Origin: Achromobacter pestifer
Lineage (GTDB): Bacteria > Pseudomonadota > Gammaproteobacteria > Burkholderiales > Burkholderiaceae_B
Length of the DNA: 64,000 bases
Direction: 5' to 3'
Assembly (NCBI RefSeq): GCF_013267355.1
Contig: NZ_CP053985.1
Location: 5,642,001-5,706,000 of the forward strand
Below are positions 53,783 to 63,028 of the stretch, piece by piece. The notes under the pieces are model-generated. The model worked only from the letters and a program-made list of their open reading frames with translations. It had not been told where the DNA came from and did no database searches. The first letter of the stretch is position 1. Each line of letters opens with the position of its first letter. A program made the position numbers and the translations under genes.

Positions 53783-55318
53783 TCAGCGCGTGTACTGTTC
53801 CATCAACAGACGCTTGTAGAGCTTGCCGTTCTCGTGGCGCGGCAGCCGGGCCACGAAATCGACGCTGCGCGGACATTTCAGGTGGGACAGATGGGCGCGG
53901 CAGTAGTCGATGAGGGCCTGTCCCAGTTCCGGGCTTGCGGCGCGCGGATCGTCCAGTTCCACCACGGCCTTGACCTCTTGCCCGAACTCGTCGTTGGGCA
54001 CGCCGATGACCGCCACGTCGCGCACTCCCGGGTGGCCGGTCAGCAGAATTTCCACTTCCTGCGGATAGATGTTGACGCCGCCGGAGAGGATCAGATCGGT
54101 GCGCCGGCCCGACAGATAGAGGTAGCCGTCGGCATCGACGTGGCCGATGTCGCCATACGAGGCGCGGCCTTTCTCGTCGTAGGCCGCGGCGGTCTTGGCG
54201 GGGTCGTTGTGGTATTCGAAGCGCGGTGCGCCGGAGAAGCAGATGAGCCCCTGCTGTCCGGGAGGCAGGTCCTCGCCGTCGGGGCCGACGATGTGCACGA
54301 CTCCCAGCGTGGCGCGGCCCACCGAACCGGGCCGGGACAGCGCTTCGTAGCTGCCGATGGCCGTCAGGCCTATGGCTTCGGAGCCGCCGTAGTATTCGGT
54401 GACCACCGGACCCCACCATTCGATGATGCGGCGCTTGACGTCGGCCGGACAGGGCGCCGCAGCATGGATGAACATCTGCATGCTCGACACGTCGTAGCGC
54501 GCGCGGACTTCCTCCGGCAGGGCCAGCATGCGGATCATCATGGTTGGCACCCATTGGCTATGGGTGGCCTTGTAGCGGTCCACCAAGTCCAGCGCCCGTT
54601 CGGCGTCGAAGCGCTTCATCACGACCACCGTGCCGCCTATGTCGAGCACCCGGTGGCCATGGCGTATCGGCGCGGCATGATAAAGCGGCGCGGGCGACAG
54701 ATAGATGCTATCGCGTGTATAGGCATAGGAATCGCGCCAAGACGCGAAGTCGTAGGTTTCCTTGTAGCGGTCCGCGTAGGGTGTAAGGGGCCGCCGTATT
54801 CCCTTGGGCCTGCCGCTGGTGCCGGACGAATACAGGAACTCGCGTCCGACCGCGGGAGGCGGCGCCGGCAGCGAGGCGCCATCAAAGCGCGCTAGCTGCG
54901 GTTCCAGGGAGCCGGCCCCGGATGCGTCCCTGCCGGCGACGTAGCACGGAATTGCCTGGCCGCCGGCTGCGGCCGCCTGGCCGGCCAGTTCTACCAGTTC
55001 GGCCGTGGCCACAATGACGCCAGCGCCGCAGTCCTGCAGGACGTAGGCGATTTCCGCCGGCTTCAGATGCGGGCTGATCGGCGTCAGGTAGAGTCCTGCA
55101 CGGCGTGCGCCCCACAGCACTTCGAAGAACTCGAAGCCGTTCTCCATCAGCATCGCGATGCCTGAGCCCGAGGGCAGGCCCAGCGACAAAAGCCATTGCG
55201 CCACCTGCGAAGAGCGGCGATGCAAGTCCAGATAACGCAGCGGCTCTGGGGTGTCCTCCAGCCATACCGCCGGCTTGTCTGGCTGCTCCAGCGCCCAGCG
55301 CTCCAAGTTGTCATACAT
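53783..55318 (-). CDS. Acyl-CoA synthetase (AMP-dependent ligase)
   Basis: 511-aa adenylate-forming enzyme that activates a carboxylic acid to its CoA thioester with ATP. ATG 55318 (MYDNLERWALEQPDKPAV) is the natural start. Motifs: YSSGTSGRPKGI (A3), YYGGSEAIGLTAIG (A5), DIGHVDADGYLYLSGRRTDLILSGGVNIYPQEVE (A7-A8) and the C-terminal A10 Lys (NGKLYKRLL). Substrate class not deducible, but its operon (hydratase, dehydrogenase, thiolase) suggests the acid of the same pathway. Confidence 0.94.
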   Translation of the reverse strand: MYDNLERWALEQPDKPAVWLEDTPEPLRYLDLHRRSSQVAQWLLSLGLPSGSGIAMLMENGFEFFEVLWGARRAGLYLTPISPHLKPAEIAYVLQDCGAGVIVATAELVELAGQAAAAGGQAIPCYVAGRDASGAGSLEPQLARFDGASLPAPPPAVGREFLYSSGTSGRPKGIRRPLTPYADRYKETYDFASWRDSYAYTRDSIYLSPAPLYHAAPIRHGHRVLDIGGTVVVMKRFDAERALDLVDRYKATHSQWVPTMMIRMLALPEEVRARYDVSSMQMFIHAAAPCPADVKRRIIEWWGPVVTEYYGGSEAIGLTAIGSYEALSRPGSVGRATLGVVHIVGPDGEDLPPGQQGLICFSGAPRFEYHNDPAKTAAAYDEKGRASYGDIGHVDADGYLYLSGRRTDLILSGGVNIYPQEVEILLTGHPGVRDVAVIGVPNDEFGQEVKAVVELDDPRAASPELGQALIDYCRAHLSHLKCPRSVDFVARLPRHENGKLYKRLLMEQYTR

Positions 55319-55437
55319 TGCCTTCAGTCTCCTATCGTTCTTCTTATCGCGCGGTCTTTGCCGCATGATTGTCCTTGCATGGTCTCCGTCATGGGCAGGG
55401 CGTGCGGCATGACGGGAATGCGCAGGGCTGTGGCTTC

Positions 55438-56202
55438 CTATTTGCCTGTCCAGACCGGCTTGCGCTTTTCCGCAAAGGCGGAGGCGCCTTCGCGCGCATC
55501 GGCCGAGGAAAACACGGGGGCCGTCAAGGCGCGTTGGCGTTCGAACATTTCCGCGGTGCTCCAGTCGACGGACTCGGCGACGACCTGCTTGCTGACCGCG
55601 ACCGCCAGCGGGCCGTTGGCGCCGATCTCATCGGCCAGCGCCAGTGCGGCATCCAGCGCCTGGCCCGGGTCCGCCAGGCGGTTGATCAGGCCATACGCAT
55701 GCGCCTGCCTGGCCTCCAGCATGTTGCCGGTCAGCGCGTACTCCATGGCGATGTGATACGGAATGCGGCGCGGCAGGCGCATCAGGCCGCCAGCGGCGGC
55801 CACCAGGCCTCGCTTGACCTCGGGCAGGCCGAATTTCGCGGCCGTCGACGATACGATCAGGTCGCAAGCCAGCGCCAGCTCGAAGCCGCCCGCCAGCGCA
55901 TAACCCTCGACGGCCGCGATCAGCACCTTGCGCGGCGGCTTTTCGGTCAGGCCGCCGAAGCCGCGGCCGGGCAGGCTCGGACGCTTGCCTTCCAAGAAGC
56001 CTTTCAGGTCCATGCCGGAGCAGAAGGTGCCGCCAGCGCCGGTCAGGATGGCCACGCTCAGGTCGTCGCGGCTTTCCAGCTGGTCGAGCGCGGCCGCCAG
56101 GGCGGTTGCGGTCTCGAAGTCCATGGCATTGCGCGCCTGAGGCCGGTTGATGGTGATCAGCAGCGTGTTGCCGCGGGTTTCCAGTTGCAGTGTGTCGCTC
56201 AT
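55438..56202 (-). CDS. Enoyl-CoA hydratase
   Basis: 254-aa crotonase-fold enzyme adding water to 2-enoyl-CoA. The oxyanion-hole motifs are GGTFCSGMDLKG and AAVEGYALAGGFELALACDLIV; the two catalytic glutamates are in GGFELAL and FGLPEVKRGLV. Complete length. It is in a same-strand run with the acyl-CoA ligase downstream and the HSD10-type dehydrogenase and thiolase upstream, covering beta-oxidation steps 2 to 4. Confidence 0.94.
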   Translation of the reverse strand: MSDTLQLETRGNTLLITINRPQARNAMDFETATALAAALDQLESRDDLSVAILTGAGGTFCSGMDLKGFLEGKRPSLPGRGFGGLTEKPPRKVLIAAVEGYALAGGFELALACDLIVSSTAAKFGLPEVKRGLVAAAGGLMRLPRRIPYHIAMEYALTGNMLEARQAHAYGLINRLADPGQALDAALALADEIGANGPLAVAVSKQVVAESVDWSTAEMFERQRALTAPVFSSADAREGASAFAEKRKPVWTGK

Positions 56203-56244
56203 CAGTGAGACTCCTTGGTTATGCCGGATGCGGTGCTGGCAGGT

Positions 56245-57009
56245 TCAGCGCGGCGCCATGCGGATGGCGCCATCAAGGCGGATGGTCTCGCCATTGAGCA
56301 TGGGGTTCTCCAGGATATGCAGCGCGGTGGAGGCGAATTCGTCCGGCGCGCCCAGCCGCGCGGGATGGGGCACCATGGCGCCGAGCGAGGCGCGCACGTT
56401 CTCAGGCAGCTTGGCCAGCAGCGGCGTGTCGAACAGGCCGGGAGCGATGGTGCAGACACGGATCGCGCGCTGCGCCAGGTCTCGCGCCGCCACCAGCGTC
56501 ATGCCGATGATGCCTGCCTTGGCCGAGGCATAGGGAATCTGCCCGATCTGGCCTTCGTAGCCTGCGACCGACGCGGTCAGCACGCAGGCGCCGCGCTCGC
56601 CGTCCACCGGCTCATTCTTCGCCATGCGGGCGGCCGCCAGACGCAGCGTGTTGAAGGTGCCGATCAGATTGATGCGCACGATGGACTCGTACTTTTCGAG
56701 CGAGCCCGGCGAGCCGTCCTTTTCCACCAGGCGCACTGGCCCCCCCAGCCCGGCGCAATGGACCAGGGCGCGCAGGGCGCCCAGCGATTCGGCGGCGTCG
56801 CAGGCCGCGTTCATCTGCTCGGGGTTGCAGACATCCGCCTTGACGAAGCGGACCTTGGCGCCGAACTCGTCGGCCACGGCATTGCCGCGTTCTTCATTCA
56901 GGTCGACGACCACCACGCCTACGCCGCGGTCCACCAGGCGGCGGGTGCTGGCCAGGCCGAGGCCGGAAGCGCCGCCGGTCACGATTGCGGACATGTTTTC
57001 GAGTTTCAT
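56245..57009 (-). CDS. HSD10-type short-chain 3-hydroxyacyl-CoA dehydrogenase
   Basis: 254-aa NAD+-dependent SDR. Start 57009 (MKLENMSAIVTGG). Cofactor loop TGGASGLG, catalytic Ser in LTASVAGYEGQIGQ and Tyr-x3-Lys in YASAKAG. The C-terminal run IAPGLFDTPLLAKLP, then VPHPARLGAPDE and ENPMLNGETIRLDGAIRM, closely matches human HSD17B10, which oxidises 2-methyl-3-hydroxyacyl-CoA as well as straight-chain substrates. In this operon it replaces FadB-type dehydrogenase and supports use of methyl-branched chains. Confidence 0.92.
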   Translation of the reverse strand: MKLENMSAIVTGGASGLGLASTRRLVDRGVGVVVVDLNEERGNAVADEFGAKVRFVKADVCNPEQMNAACDAAESLGALRALVHCAGLGGPVRLVEKDGSPGSLEKYESIVRINLIGTFNTLRLAAARMAKNEPVDGERGACVLTASVAGYEGQIGQIPYASAKAGIIGMTLVAARDLAQRAIRVCTIAPGLFDTPLLAKLPENVRASLGAMVPHPARLGAPDEFASTALHILENPMLNGETIRLDGAIRMAPR

Positions 57010-57093
57010 TGCTTGTCTCCTTGATTGGGGGTCTGCCATGCAGGGGCAGGCCCGCGCCAGTGGACGCGGACCCGTGCAGACGAGTGCGCCGGT

Positions 57094-58272
57094 TTACAGG
57101 CGTTCGATGATGGTGGCGTTGGCCATGCCGCCCGCTTCGCACATGGATTGCAGGCCGTAGCGGCCGCCGCTGTCTTCCAGCGCGTGCAGCATGGTGGTCA
57201 TCAGGCGCACGCCCGATGCGCCCAGCGGATGGCCCAGCGCGATCGCGCCACCGCGCGGGTTCAGGCGCGCGGCGTCGGCGCCGAGGGCGCGCTGCCAGGC
57301 CAGCGGCACGCAGGCGAAGGCTTCGTTGATTTCGTAGTGGTCGATCTGGTCCAGCGTCAGGCCGCTCTTCTTGAGTGCGCGCTGGCTGGCGGGGATGGGC
57401 GCGGTCAACATCAGCAAGGGGTCGTCGCCACGGACGTCGAACGAGACGAAGCGGGCGCGCGGCTTGAGGCCCAGGCGTTGCGCCATGGATTCACTCATCA
57501 GCAGCATGGCCGAGGCGCCGTCGCTGATTTGCGATGCATTGCCCGCCGTCACGTTCCAGCCGATCTGGGGAAAGCGCGCGCTCAGTTCGTCGGTGCGAAA
57601 CGATGCCTGCAACGTGCCCAGCTTTTCCACCGAGGTGCCGGGCCGGATGGTTTCGTCGTGCTCGACCACGCCGTTGGGCGTGATGATGGGCTGGATTTCG
57701 CGGCGGAAGGCGCCGTTTTCGCGCGCGGCGGCGGCCAACTGGTGTGAGCGCGCCGAATAGCTGTCCATCTCCTGGCGCGACAGTTCGTACTTGGCCGCCA
57801 CCAGTTCGGCCGAGACGCCTTGCGAAACCAGGCCGGGAGCGTAACGCGCCAGCATGGAGGGGCCGACCGGATTCTGGCCGATGCGCGCCGAGCCCATGGG
57901 CACGCGGCTCATCGACTCGAGGCCGCAGGCGATGACGACCTCATAGGCGCCAGCCATGATGCCTTGCGCGGCGAAATGCACGGCTTGCTGGCTGGAGCCG
58001 CAACGGCGGTCGACGGTGGTCGCGGGCACATGTTCGGGAAATCCTGCCGCCAGCCATGCCACCCGGCCCGGCCCCCCCGATTGTTCGCCGGCCTGGGTGA
58101 CGCAGCCGGTGACGACATCGTCGACCAGGCCCGGATCCAGCTTGTTGCGTTCCACCAGACCCTTCAGGACCTGCGCCAGCAGCTCGGTGGCATGCAGATC
58201 GGTGAAGGCTGATCCTGGCTTGGAGCGGCCCATCGGGCTGCGGATGGTGTCGACGATGACGGCATGTTGCAT
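57094..58272 (-). CDS. Acetyl-CoA acyltransferase (thiolase)
   Basis: 392-aa degradative thiolase. The acylated Cys is in VDRRCGSSQQAVHFAA (about residue 88), the His in NPRGGAIALGHPLGASGVRL and the second Cys in LQSMCEAGGMANATIIERL. It cleaves 3-ketoacyl-CoA to acetyl-CoA or propionyl-CoA plus a shortened acyl-CoA. It is first in the minus-strand operon thiolase-SDR-hydratase-ligase and is divergent from the IclR gene. Confidence 0.95.
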   Translation of the reverse strand: MQHAVIVDTIRSPMGRSKPGSAFTDLHATELLAQVLKGLVERNKLDPGLVDDVVTGCVTQAGEQSGGPGRVAWLAAGFPEHVPATTVDRRCGSSQQAVHFAAQGIMAGAYEVVIACGLESMSRVPMGSARIGQNPVGPSMLARYAPGLVSQGVSAELVAAKYELSRQEMDSYSARSHQLAAAARENGAFRREIQPIITPNGVVEHDETIRPGTSVEKLGTLQASFRTDELSARFPQIGWNVTAGNASQISDGASAMLLMSESMAQRLGLKPRARFVSFDVRGDDPLLMLTAPIPASQRALKKSGLTLDQIDHYEINEAFACVPLAWQRALGADAARLNPRGGAIALGHPLGASGVRLMTTMLHALEDSGGRYGLQSMCEAGGMANATIIERL

Positions 58273-58417
58273 TCAAGTCTCCGTATTGCTTTTAATGAGA
58301 TTGCAGTATTGAAATTCGCCTTTTACTAGTCCTTGTTTGGGATTATCATATTGAAAAACGAGAAAGTAAACCCAAAATAATATATTCGTGACCAAAAACA
58401 CGTAGGGCGATACACTT

Positions 58418-58427
58418 GTTTCGAGAC
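58418..58427. promoter_or_regulatory. GAGAC motif before the IclR gene
   Basis: GTTTCGAGAC, an almost symmetrical decamer, lies in the 188-bp interval between the thiolase start (58272) and the IclR start (58461). It shares the CGAGAC core with the sites before the racemase-like gene and is a candidate IclR site. Confidence 0.4.
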
Positions 58428-58460
58428 TCGGGTATCAGAAAACCACACTTATCCATACAC

Positions 58461-59258
58461 ATGCTCAATTCTTCAGCTATGACGGACAACGAAGGCGATG
58501 CGCGGCTGGTAAGCGCATTGGCGCGAGGCATTTCCATCCTCAACTGCTTTACCCCGACGGCGCAGGAACTCAGCAGCCGGGAGTTGATCGAGCGCACCGG
58601 CCTGGCCAAGCCCACCTTGTTCCGGCTGCTCGATACCCTGTGCGAATTGGGTCTGCTGCGCTATTCGGAGCGGCTGTCCAAGTACGTCCCGGGAGTGGGC
58701 ATGCTCAATATGGCCGCGCCCGCGCTGGCCCGCATGACGGTGCGGCAGCTGGCGCGGCCCTTGATGCAGGAGCTGGCCGACTATCTGGGCGGGCAGGTCC
58801 AGCTGATGCTCGGGTACGGCAATGCGCTGACCTATGTGGAAATCGCCCAGGGCCTGGGCAGCCGCCTCTATCGTCCCGAGGTAGGCACGCACGTTTCCAT
58901 GTCGCGCACTTCCTCCGGCCGCGCCTATCTGTTGACGATGTCCGAGGCTGAGCGAGCCAGCTATCTGGACCAACTCAAGGCGGCGGACCCGGAGCGCGAA
59001 GCGCTGCTGCGCGAGCGCCTGGCCGATGCGGCGCGCGATCTGGAAGAACACGGCTTTTGCCGCGGGCACCGCGACTTGCATCGCGAGGTCGAAGGCATCT
59101 CGGTGCCCATGCGCATCCGCCGCGACAACGAGGCCTGGTTATTTTCGGCGGCGCTGCCGGTCTTCAGTCAGCAGAGCAAGCTGCTGATCGAGGACGTGGG
59201 GCCGCGGCTGGTGAGCCTGGTCCGCAATGTGGAAGGGTCCCTGGGGGTGGCGGGCTAG
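58461..59258 (+). CDS. IclR family transcriptional regulator
   Basis: About 265-aa regulator with an N-terminal winged HTH (SSRELIERTGLAKPTLFRLLDTLCELGLLRY) and a C-terminal effector domain (RPLMQELADYLGGQVQLMLGYG; FCRGHRDLHREVEGISVPMRI). No strong ribosome site marks the start; ATG 58461 and ATG 58479 are both possible. It sits between the thiolase operon and the DUF2889/racemase-like genes, central to the beta-oxidation region, and is the obvious candidate regulator. IclR proteins usually sense an acid or CoA intermediate. Confidence 0.92.
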   Translation: MLNSSAMTDNEGDARLVSALARGISILNCFTPTAQELSSRELIERTGLAKPTLFRLLDTLCELGLLRYSERLSKYVPGVGMLNMAAPALARMTVRQLARPLMQELADYLGGQVQLMLGYGNALTYVEIAQGLGSRLYRPEVGTHVSMSRTSSGRAYLLTMSEAERASYLDQLKAADPEREALLRERLADAARDLEEHGFCRGHRDLHREVEGISVPMRIRRDNEAWLFSAALPVFSQQSKLLIEDVGPRLVSLVRNVEGSLGVAG

Positions 59259-59863
59259 GCGTCCGCGCGGGCCGCACGCCGGCTTTCCGGCCACAGGATT
59301 TTCGCGGCCATGCCATCCTGCCGGTAGGTGTGGCATGAGTCGAGCAACTGCGGTTTCGGCATGGGCTGCGCGTCTGCGCTGCTCCCGCCAGCCTTGTGCG
59401 CGCTGCGCTCGCCGCGTTTGATCGCCAGGATGGTCTGCATGGCGGTCGTGGCCATCGGTCCCAGCAGTTCCGTCAGGTGGGTGCAGCCCCGGACGCCGCC
59501 AACGATGCTCTTCACCTGTTGACGGAAGCCGCTTCGAATCTGCAATCCCTTCAAGGCTGAGTACGCGGGCTCGATGGCCGCGCAGTATGGGGTCGGGGCC
59601 GTGGGGAGCCGCGCTTGCAGGTCCTGGATCACCAGGTCTCGATCCACCGTCATGATCACCCGCATGTGGTGTATGGCGCCGCCCGCCGGCACGACCTTGA
59701 AGAGCAGATCGGTGTCCGCGGCACTGATGTCGTGCAATTCGGCCTCGATATCGAACAAGCCATCGCTGCGCTGGTATCCGGTGCAATGCACGCGGCGCGT
59801 GTGGATGGTCTTGCGGCTGGGCGCGCCGGAACTTGTCGGCAGTGCGTTCCTGTCGTTGCTCAT
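59255..59863 (-). CDS. DUF2889 family protein
   Basis: 202-aa protein of the uncharacterised DUF2889 family: HTRRVHCTGYQRSDGLFDIEAELHDI at residues 21-46, followed by IHHMRVIMTVDRDLVIQDLQARL and VGGVRGCTHLTELLGPMATTAMQTILA. DUF2889 genes recur in clusters for steroid, aromatic and terpenoid acid breakdown, but no activity is established. Its start overlaps the stop of the racemase-like gene by 4 bp; its stop overlaps the convergent IclR gene. Confidence 0.88.
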   Translation of the reverse strand: MSNDRNALPTSSGAPSRKTIHTRRVHCTGYQRSDGLFDIEAELHDISAADTDLLFKVVPAGGAIHHMRVIMTVDRDLVIQDLQARLPTAPTPYCAAIEPAYSALKGLQIRSGFRQQVKSIVGGVRGCTHLTELLGPMATTAMQTILAIKRGERSAHKAGGSSADAQPMPKPQLLDSCHTYRQDGMAAKILWPESRRAARADA

Positions 59864-60996
59864 GCGCGCTGGTCCGTCGACGCGCCGGCGGACCAGGCGG
59901 AGTCGGGTTTGTCGCCTCGCAGCAACGAGACGATCTGCGCAGTATGCTGGCCGCGCGCGGGTATCGTCCCGGGCGTCCTGGCGTGGCCGTCGAAGCGCGG
60001 CGCCGGCCTGGCCTGCAGGTGGCCTTCCGTTTCGAAATAGACGTTGCGGGAGATCATGTGCGGATGGCGCGCGGCTTCCGCTGGACTGAGCACCGGTGCA
60101 AAGCACACGTCCGTGTTCTCGAGCACCGCGCGCCATTCGTCGCGGCTCTTGCTGGCGAAAACCACGCTCAGGTGCTGCTGCAGTTCGGGCCAGCGCTGCC
60201 GGTCCCATTGCCGGGCAAAGCGCGGATCCTCGAGCAGGCCCAGCTTCTCCAGCAACAGGCCATAGAACTGCGGCTCAAGCGCCCCGATAGTGATGAATTC
60301 GCCATCCGCGCAGCGATAGGTCGCGTAGAAATGAGAGCTGTCGTGCACGTTCTCTCCGCGCGGTCCCGTCACGAGTCCTTTTTTGCGGGAGGACAGCAGC
60401 AGCTGCATCATGTGGGCCGACCCGTCGACGATGGCGGCGTCGACCACGGTGCCTTTACCCGTGGCGCGCGCGTTCAGGATGCCGGACAGTATTCCGACCG
60501 CAAGATAGAGGGCGCCGCCGCCGATATCGCCGACCATCGTGATCGCGGAGGAGGGCGGCTCCGATGGGCCGCCATGGTAGTAGAGCGCGCCCGACAGCGA
60601 GATGTAGTTGTTGTCGTGTCCCGCAGCCTGAGCCATGGGCCCGGTCTGCCCCCAACCGGTCATCCGCCCGTATACCAGGCGCGGATTTTTCTGCATGCAG
60701 ACATCGGGGCCGAGTCCCAGGCGTTCCATGACGCCAGGCCGCATGCCTTCGATCAGGGCGTCCGCGCCTTCGATCAGGCGCAATACGATCTCGCGGCCTT
60801 CCTGGGTCTTGATATCCGCGACGACGGAGCGTTTTCCGCGATTGAGCACATTTCCCGCCGCCGGGGCCGCGCCCGGTTCGCCGGGCGCGGGACGTTCGAC
60901 CGCTATCACTTCGGCGCCGAGATCGGCCAGATGCATTGCGCAAAATGGTCCAGGACCGATTGCCGAGATTTCCACGATTCTGATGCCGGCCAGCAT
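59860..60996 (-). CDS. Alpha-methylacyl-CoA racemase-like (CaiB/BaiF family III) protein
   Basis: 378-aa family III CoA-transferase fold protein. It resembles alpha-methylacyl-CoA racemase (AMACR/MCR) more than CoA transferases: LSG-type GHDNNYISLSGALYY carries the catalytic His (H127), MVGDIGGGALYLA the catalytic Asp (D157), and GEFITIGALEPQFYGLL is an AMACR-type stretch. AMACR interconverts (R)- and (S)-2-methylacyl-CoA so that methyl-branched chains can enter beta-oxidation. ATG 60996 has GGGAG upstream. Coupled to DUF2889 by overlap; a GTCTC-N7-GAGAC dyad lies directly upstream. Confidence 0.88.
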   Translation of the reverse strand: MLAGIRIVEISAIGPGPFCAMHLADLGAEVIAVERPAPGEPGAAPAAGNVLNRGKRSVVADIKTQEGREIVLRLIEGADALIEGMRPGVMERLGLGPDVCMQKNPRLVYGRMTGWGQTGPMAQAAGHDNNYISLSGALYYHGGPSEPPSSAITMVGDIGGGALYLAVGILSGILNARATGKGTVVDAAIVDGSAHMMQLLLSSRKKGLVTGPRGENVHDSSHFYATYRCADGEFITIGALEPQFYGLLLEKLGLLEDPRFARQWDRQRWPELQQHLSVVFASKSRDEWRAVLENTDVCFAPVLSPAEAARHPHMISRNVYFETEGHLQARPAPRFDGHARTPGTIPARGQHTAQIVSLLRGDKPDSAWSAGASTDQRA

Positions 60997-61015
60997 GGTG
61001 CTCCCTTTCATTGCG

Positions 61016-61032
61016 GTCTCATTAAACGAGAC
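61016..61032. promoter_or_regulatory. GTCTC-N7-GAGAC dyad before the racemase-like gene
   Basis: GTCTCATTAAACGAGAC is a perfect inverted repeat 20 bp upstream of the gene start at 60996. A second ACGAGAC is at 61098-61104. Both match the TTGAGAC/TTGTCTC motifs at 49232-49355 and CGAGAC at 58418-58427. Confidence 0.55.
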
Positions 61033-61140
61033 GAAAAATCCAAAAAACGCTATCAGATACCGATTATTGTCAGTTTTTATGGCTCTTGCAATTGAAAACG
61101 AGACGATGGTCTTGATGGGAAAAGTCTTCCGATGGTTGAT

Positions 61141-62085
61141 CTAGGGCGCCATGCGAGCGTCGCGCCGCACCGCCTGGGGCGGCATGCCGAAGCCGCGCAG
61201 GAAGGCCTCGCGCAGATGGCGCCGGTCGCGAAAGCCGGTTTCCCTGGCCACCACTTCCAGCGGATGCCGGCTGCTTTCTATCATGAGGCGCGCAGCTTCG
61301 AGCCGCAGCCCTTCGATGGCCCTGGCGGGCGATTGGCCGGTCTCGGCCGTGAATACGCGGCTGAACTGGCGCGGGCTCAGGCTGGCGGCCTGGGCCAGAT
61401 CCTCCACGCTCAGCGGCTGGGCGAGGTTGCGCCGGGCATGGTCCAGCGCCTGCTGGATGCGGTCGGACTTGGGCGCGAGCCTGAGCATTTCCGAGTGCTG
61501 CGATTGCCCGCCGGAACGGCGCTGATGCATGACCAGCCGGTGTGCCACCGCGCGCGCGAGTTCCGCGCCCAGGTCTTTCTCAACCAGCGCCAAGGCCAGG
61601 TCCATTTCCGCCGTCATGCCGGCGGAGGTCCACGCTGGTCCGTCGGCGATATAGATGCGGTCGACCTCGACCTGCACGCGCGGATGGCGCTGCTGCAAGG
61701 CGTCGGCCCAATGCCAGTGCGTGGTGGCGCGCCGTCCGTCCAGCAGGCCGGCGTCGGCCAGCAGGAACGCGCCGGTGCACAAGCCGGCGACGCGGCGCGA
61801 GCGGGGCGCGAGCTTTTCCAGCAGCCGCGGTAGTTCGGGCGCCACGGGCCTGGCAAGGGGCGAAAGGACGCCGGTCACCAGCCAGGTGTCGGCCTGGCTG
61901 CGGGCGGTGAGCGGGCGGGCCTGCACCGTCAGGCCCGCCGAGGCGCGCACCGCCCCGTCCAGGGCGTAGCTATCCACGGCATAGAAGGGCTCGCGCGCCA
62001 CCACGTTGGCGAGTTCGAACACGGCCTGCGTGCCCAGGCCGATGATCTGGAAGCCTTCGGGAAGTATGTAGCCGATGCGGTGCAT
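61141..62085 (-). CDS. GlxA family AraC-type transcriptional regulator
   Basis: 314-aa regulator: N-terminal DJ-1/PfpI-like domain (IGYILPEGFQIIGLGTQAVFELANVV; elbow region VAGLCTGAFLLADAGLLDGRR) and C-terminal AraC HTH pair (SVEDLAQAASLSPRQFSRVFTAETGQSP and LEVVARETGFRDRRHLREAFLRGFG). Start 62085 (MHRIGYILPEG). Divergent from the SDR and MFS efflux genes starting at 62225, so these are its probable targets. Confidence 0.92.
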   Translation of the reverse strand: MHRIGYILPEGFQIIGLGTQAVFELANVVAREPFYAVDSYALDGAVRASAGLTVQARPLTARSQADTWLVTGVLSPLARPVAPELPRLLEKLAPRSRRVAGLCTGAFLLADAGLLDGRRATTHWHWADALQQRHPRVQVEVDRIYIADGPAWTSAGMTAEMDLALALVEKDLGAELARAVAHRLVMHQRRSGGQSQHSEMLRLAPKSDRIQQALDHARRNLAQPLSVEDLAQAASLSPRQFSRVFTAETGQSPARAIEGLRLEAARLMIESSRHPLEVVARETGFRDRRHLREAFLRGFGMPPQAVRRDARMAP

Positions 62086-62224
62086 TGGGGGCGTCCTTGC
62101 CGGGATCGGGCCCGGCGAATGTCCTGCGTTCATGTCCTGATTAATGACTATATACGTCATTTACGCCATGAGCTGCAAGCTGCAACATGGATCCCATCGC
62201 AATCACCTCTTCTGGAGTTTCACC

Positions 62225-63025
62225 ATGGCACAAACCCAATCCGGCACCGCCCTCGTCACGGGCGCATCCAGCGGCATCGGCGCGCTGTACGCGGAGAAAC
62301 TCGCGCAGCAGGGCTACGACCTGATCCTGGTCGCCCGCAATCGCGAGCGCCTGAACGCCCTGGCCAGCGGCATCAGCACCCGCAGCGGCCGCGCGGTGGA
62401 GGTGTTGGCGGCGGATCTGGGCGACCGCGTTTCGCTAGCGCGCGTCGAAGACCTGCTGCGCCAGGACGCCAGCATCACCTTGCTGGTGAACAACGCCGGC
62501 ATCGGCACGCACACGCCACTGCTGCAAAGCGACGTGGAGCAGATGACGCGCATGGTCGACCTGAATGTCACCGCGCCGATGCGGCTGACCTACGCGGCGG
62601 TTCCGGGCTTTGTGGCGCGTGGGCGAGGCGCCATCATCAACATCGCTTCCGTCGTGGCGCTGGCGCCCGAGATCTTGAACGGCGTCTATGGTGGCAGCAA
62701 AGCCTTCGTGCTGGCGTTCAGCCAGTCGCTGCAACAGGAGCTGGCCGCGACCGGCGTGCAGGTCCAGGCGGTATTGCCCGGCGCGACGGCCACGGACTTC
62801 TGGGCCATCGGCGGCCGCCCGGTGGAAACGCTGGATCAACGCATCGTGATGCGCGCGGAAGATCTGGTGGACGCCGCCTTGCTGGGCTTCGCGCGCGGCG
62901 AGAAGGTCACGATTCCCTCGCTACATGCCGCCGAGGAGTGGGATGCCTATGAAGCCGCGCGCCGGACCATGGCGCCCCATCTGTCCAGCAACACCGTTGC
63001 GCAGCGCTACGCGACGGCGGCCTGA
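62225..63025 (+). CDS. SDR family oxidoreductase
   Basis: 266-aa NAD(P)-dependent short-chain dehydrogenase of the classical/DltE-like group. Cofactor motif TGASSGIGALYAEKLAQQGYDLILVARNRERL, structural NNAG (LLVNNAGIGTHTPL), catalytic Ser (NIASVVALAPEIL) and Tyr-x3-Lys (YGGSKAF). ATG 62225 gives the canonical N-terminus. Substrate unknown. It is 3 bp upstream of the MFS gene and divergent from a GlxA regulator. Confidence 0.93.
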   Translation: MAQTQSGTALVTGASSGIGALYAEKLAQQGYDLILVARNRERLNALASGISTRSGRAVEVLAADLGDRVSLARVEDLLRQDASITLLVNNAGIGTHTPLLQSDVEQMTRMVDLNVTAPMRLTYAAVPGFVARGRGAIINIASVVALAPEILNGVYGGSKAFVLAFSQSLQQELAATGVQVQAVLPGATATDFWAIGGRPVETLDQRIVMRAEDLVDAALLGFARGEKVTIPSLHAAEEWDAYEAARRTMAPHLSSNTVAQRYATAA

Positions 63026-63028
63026 ACC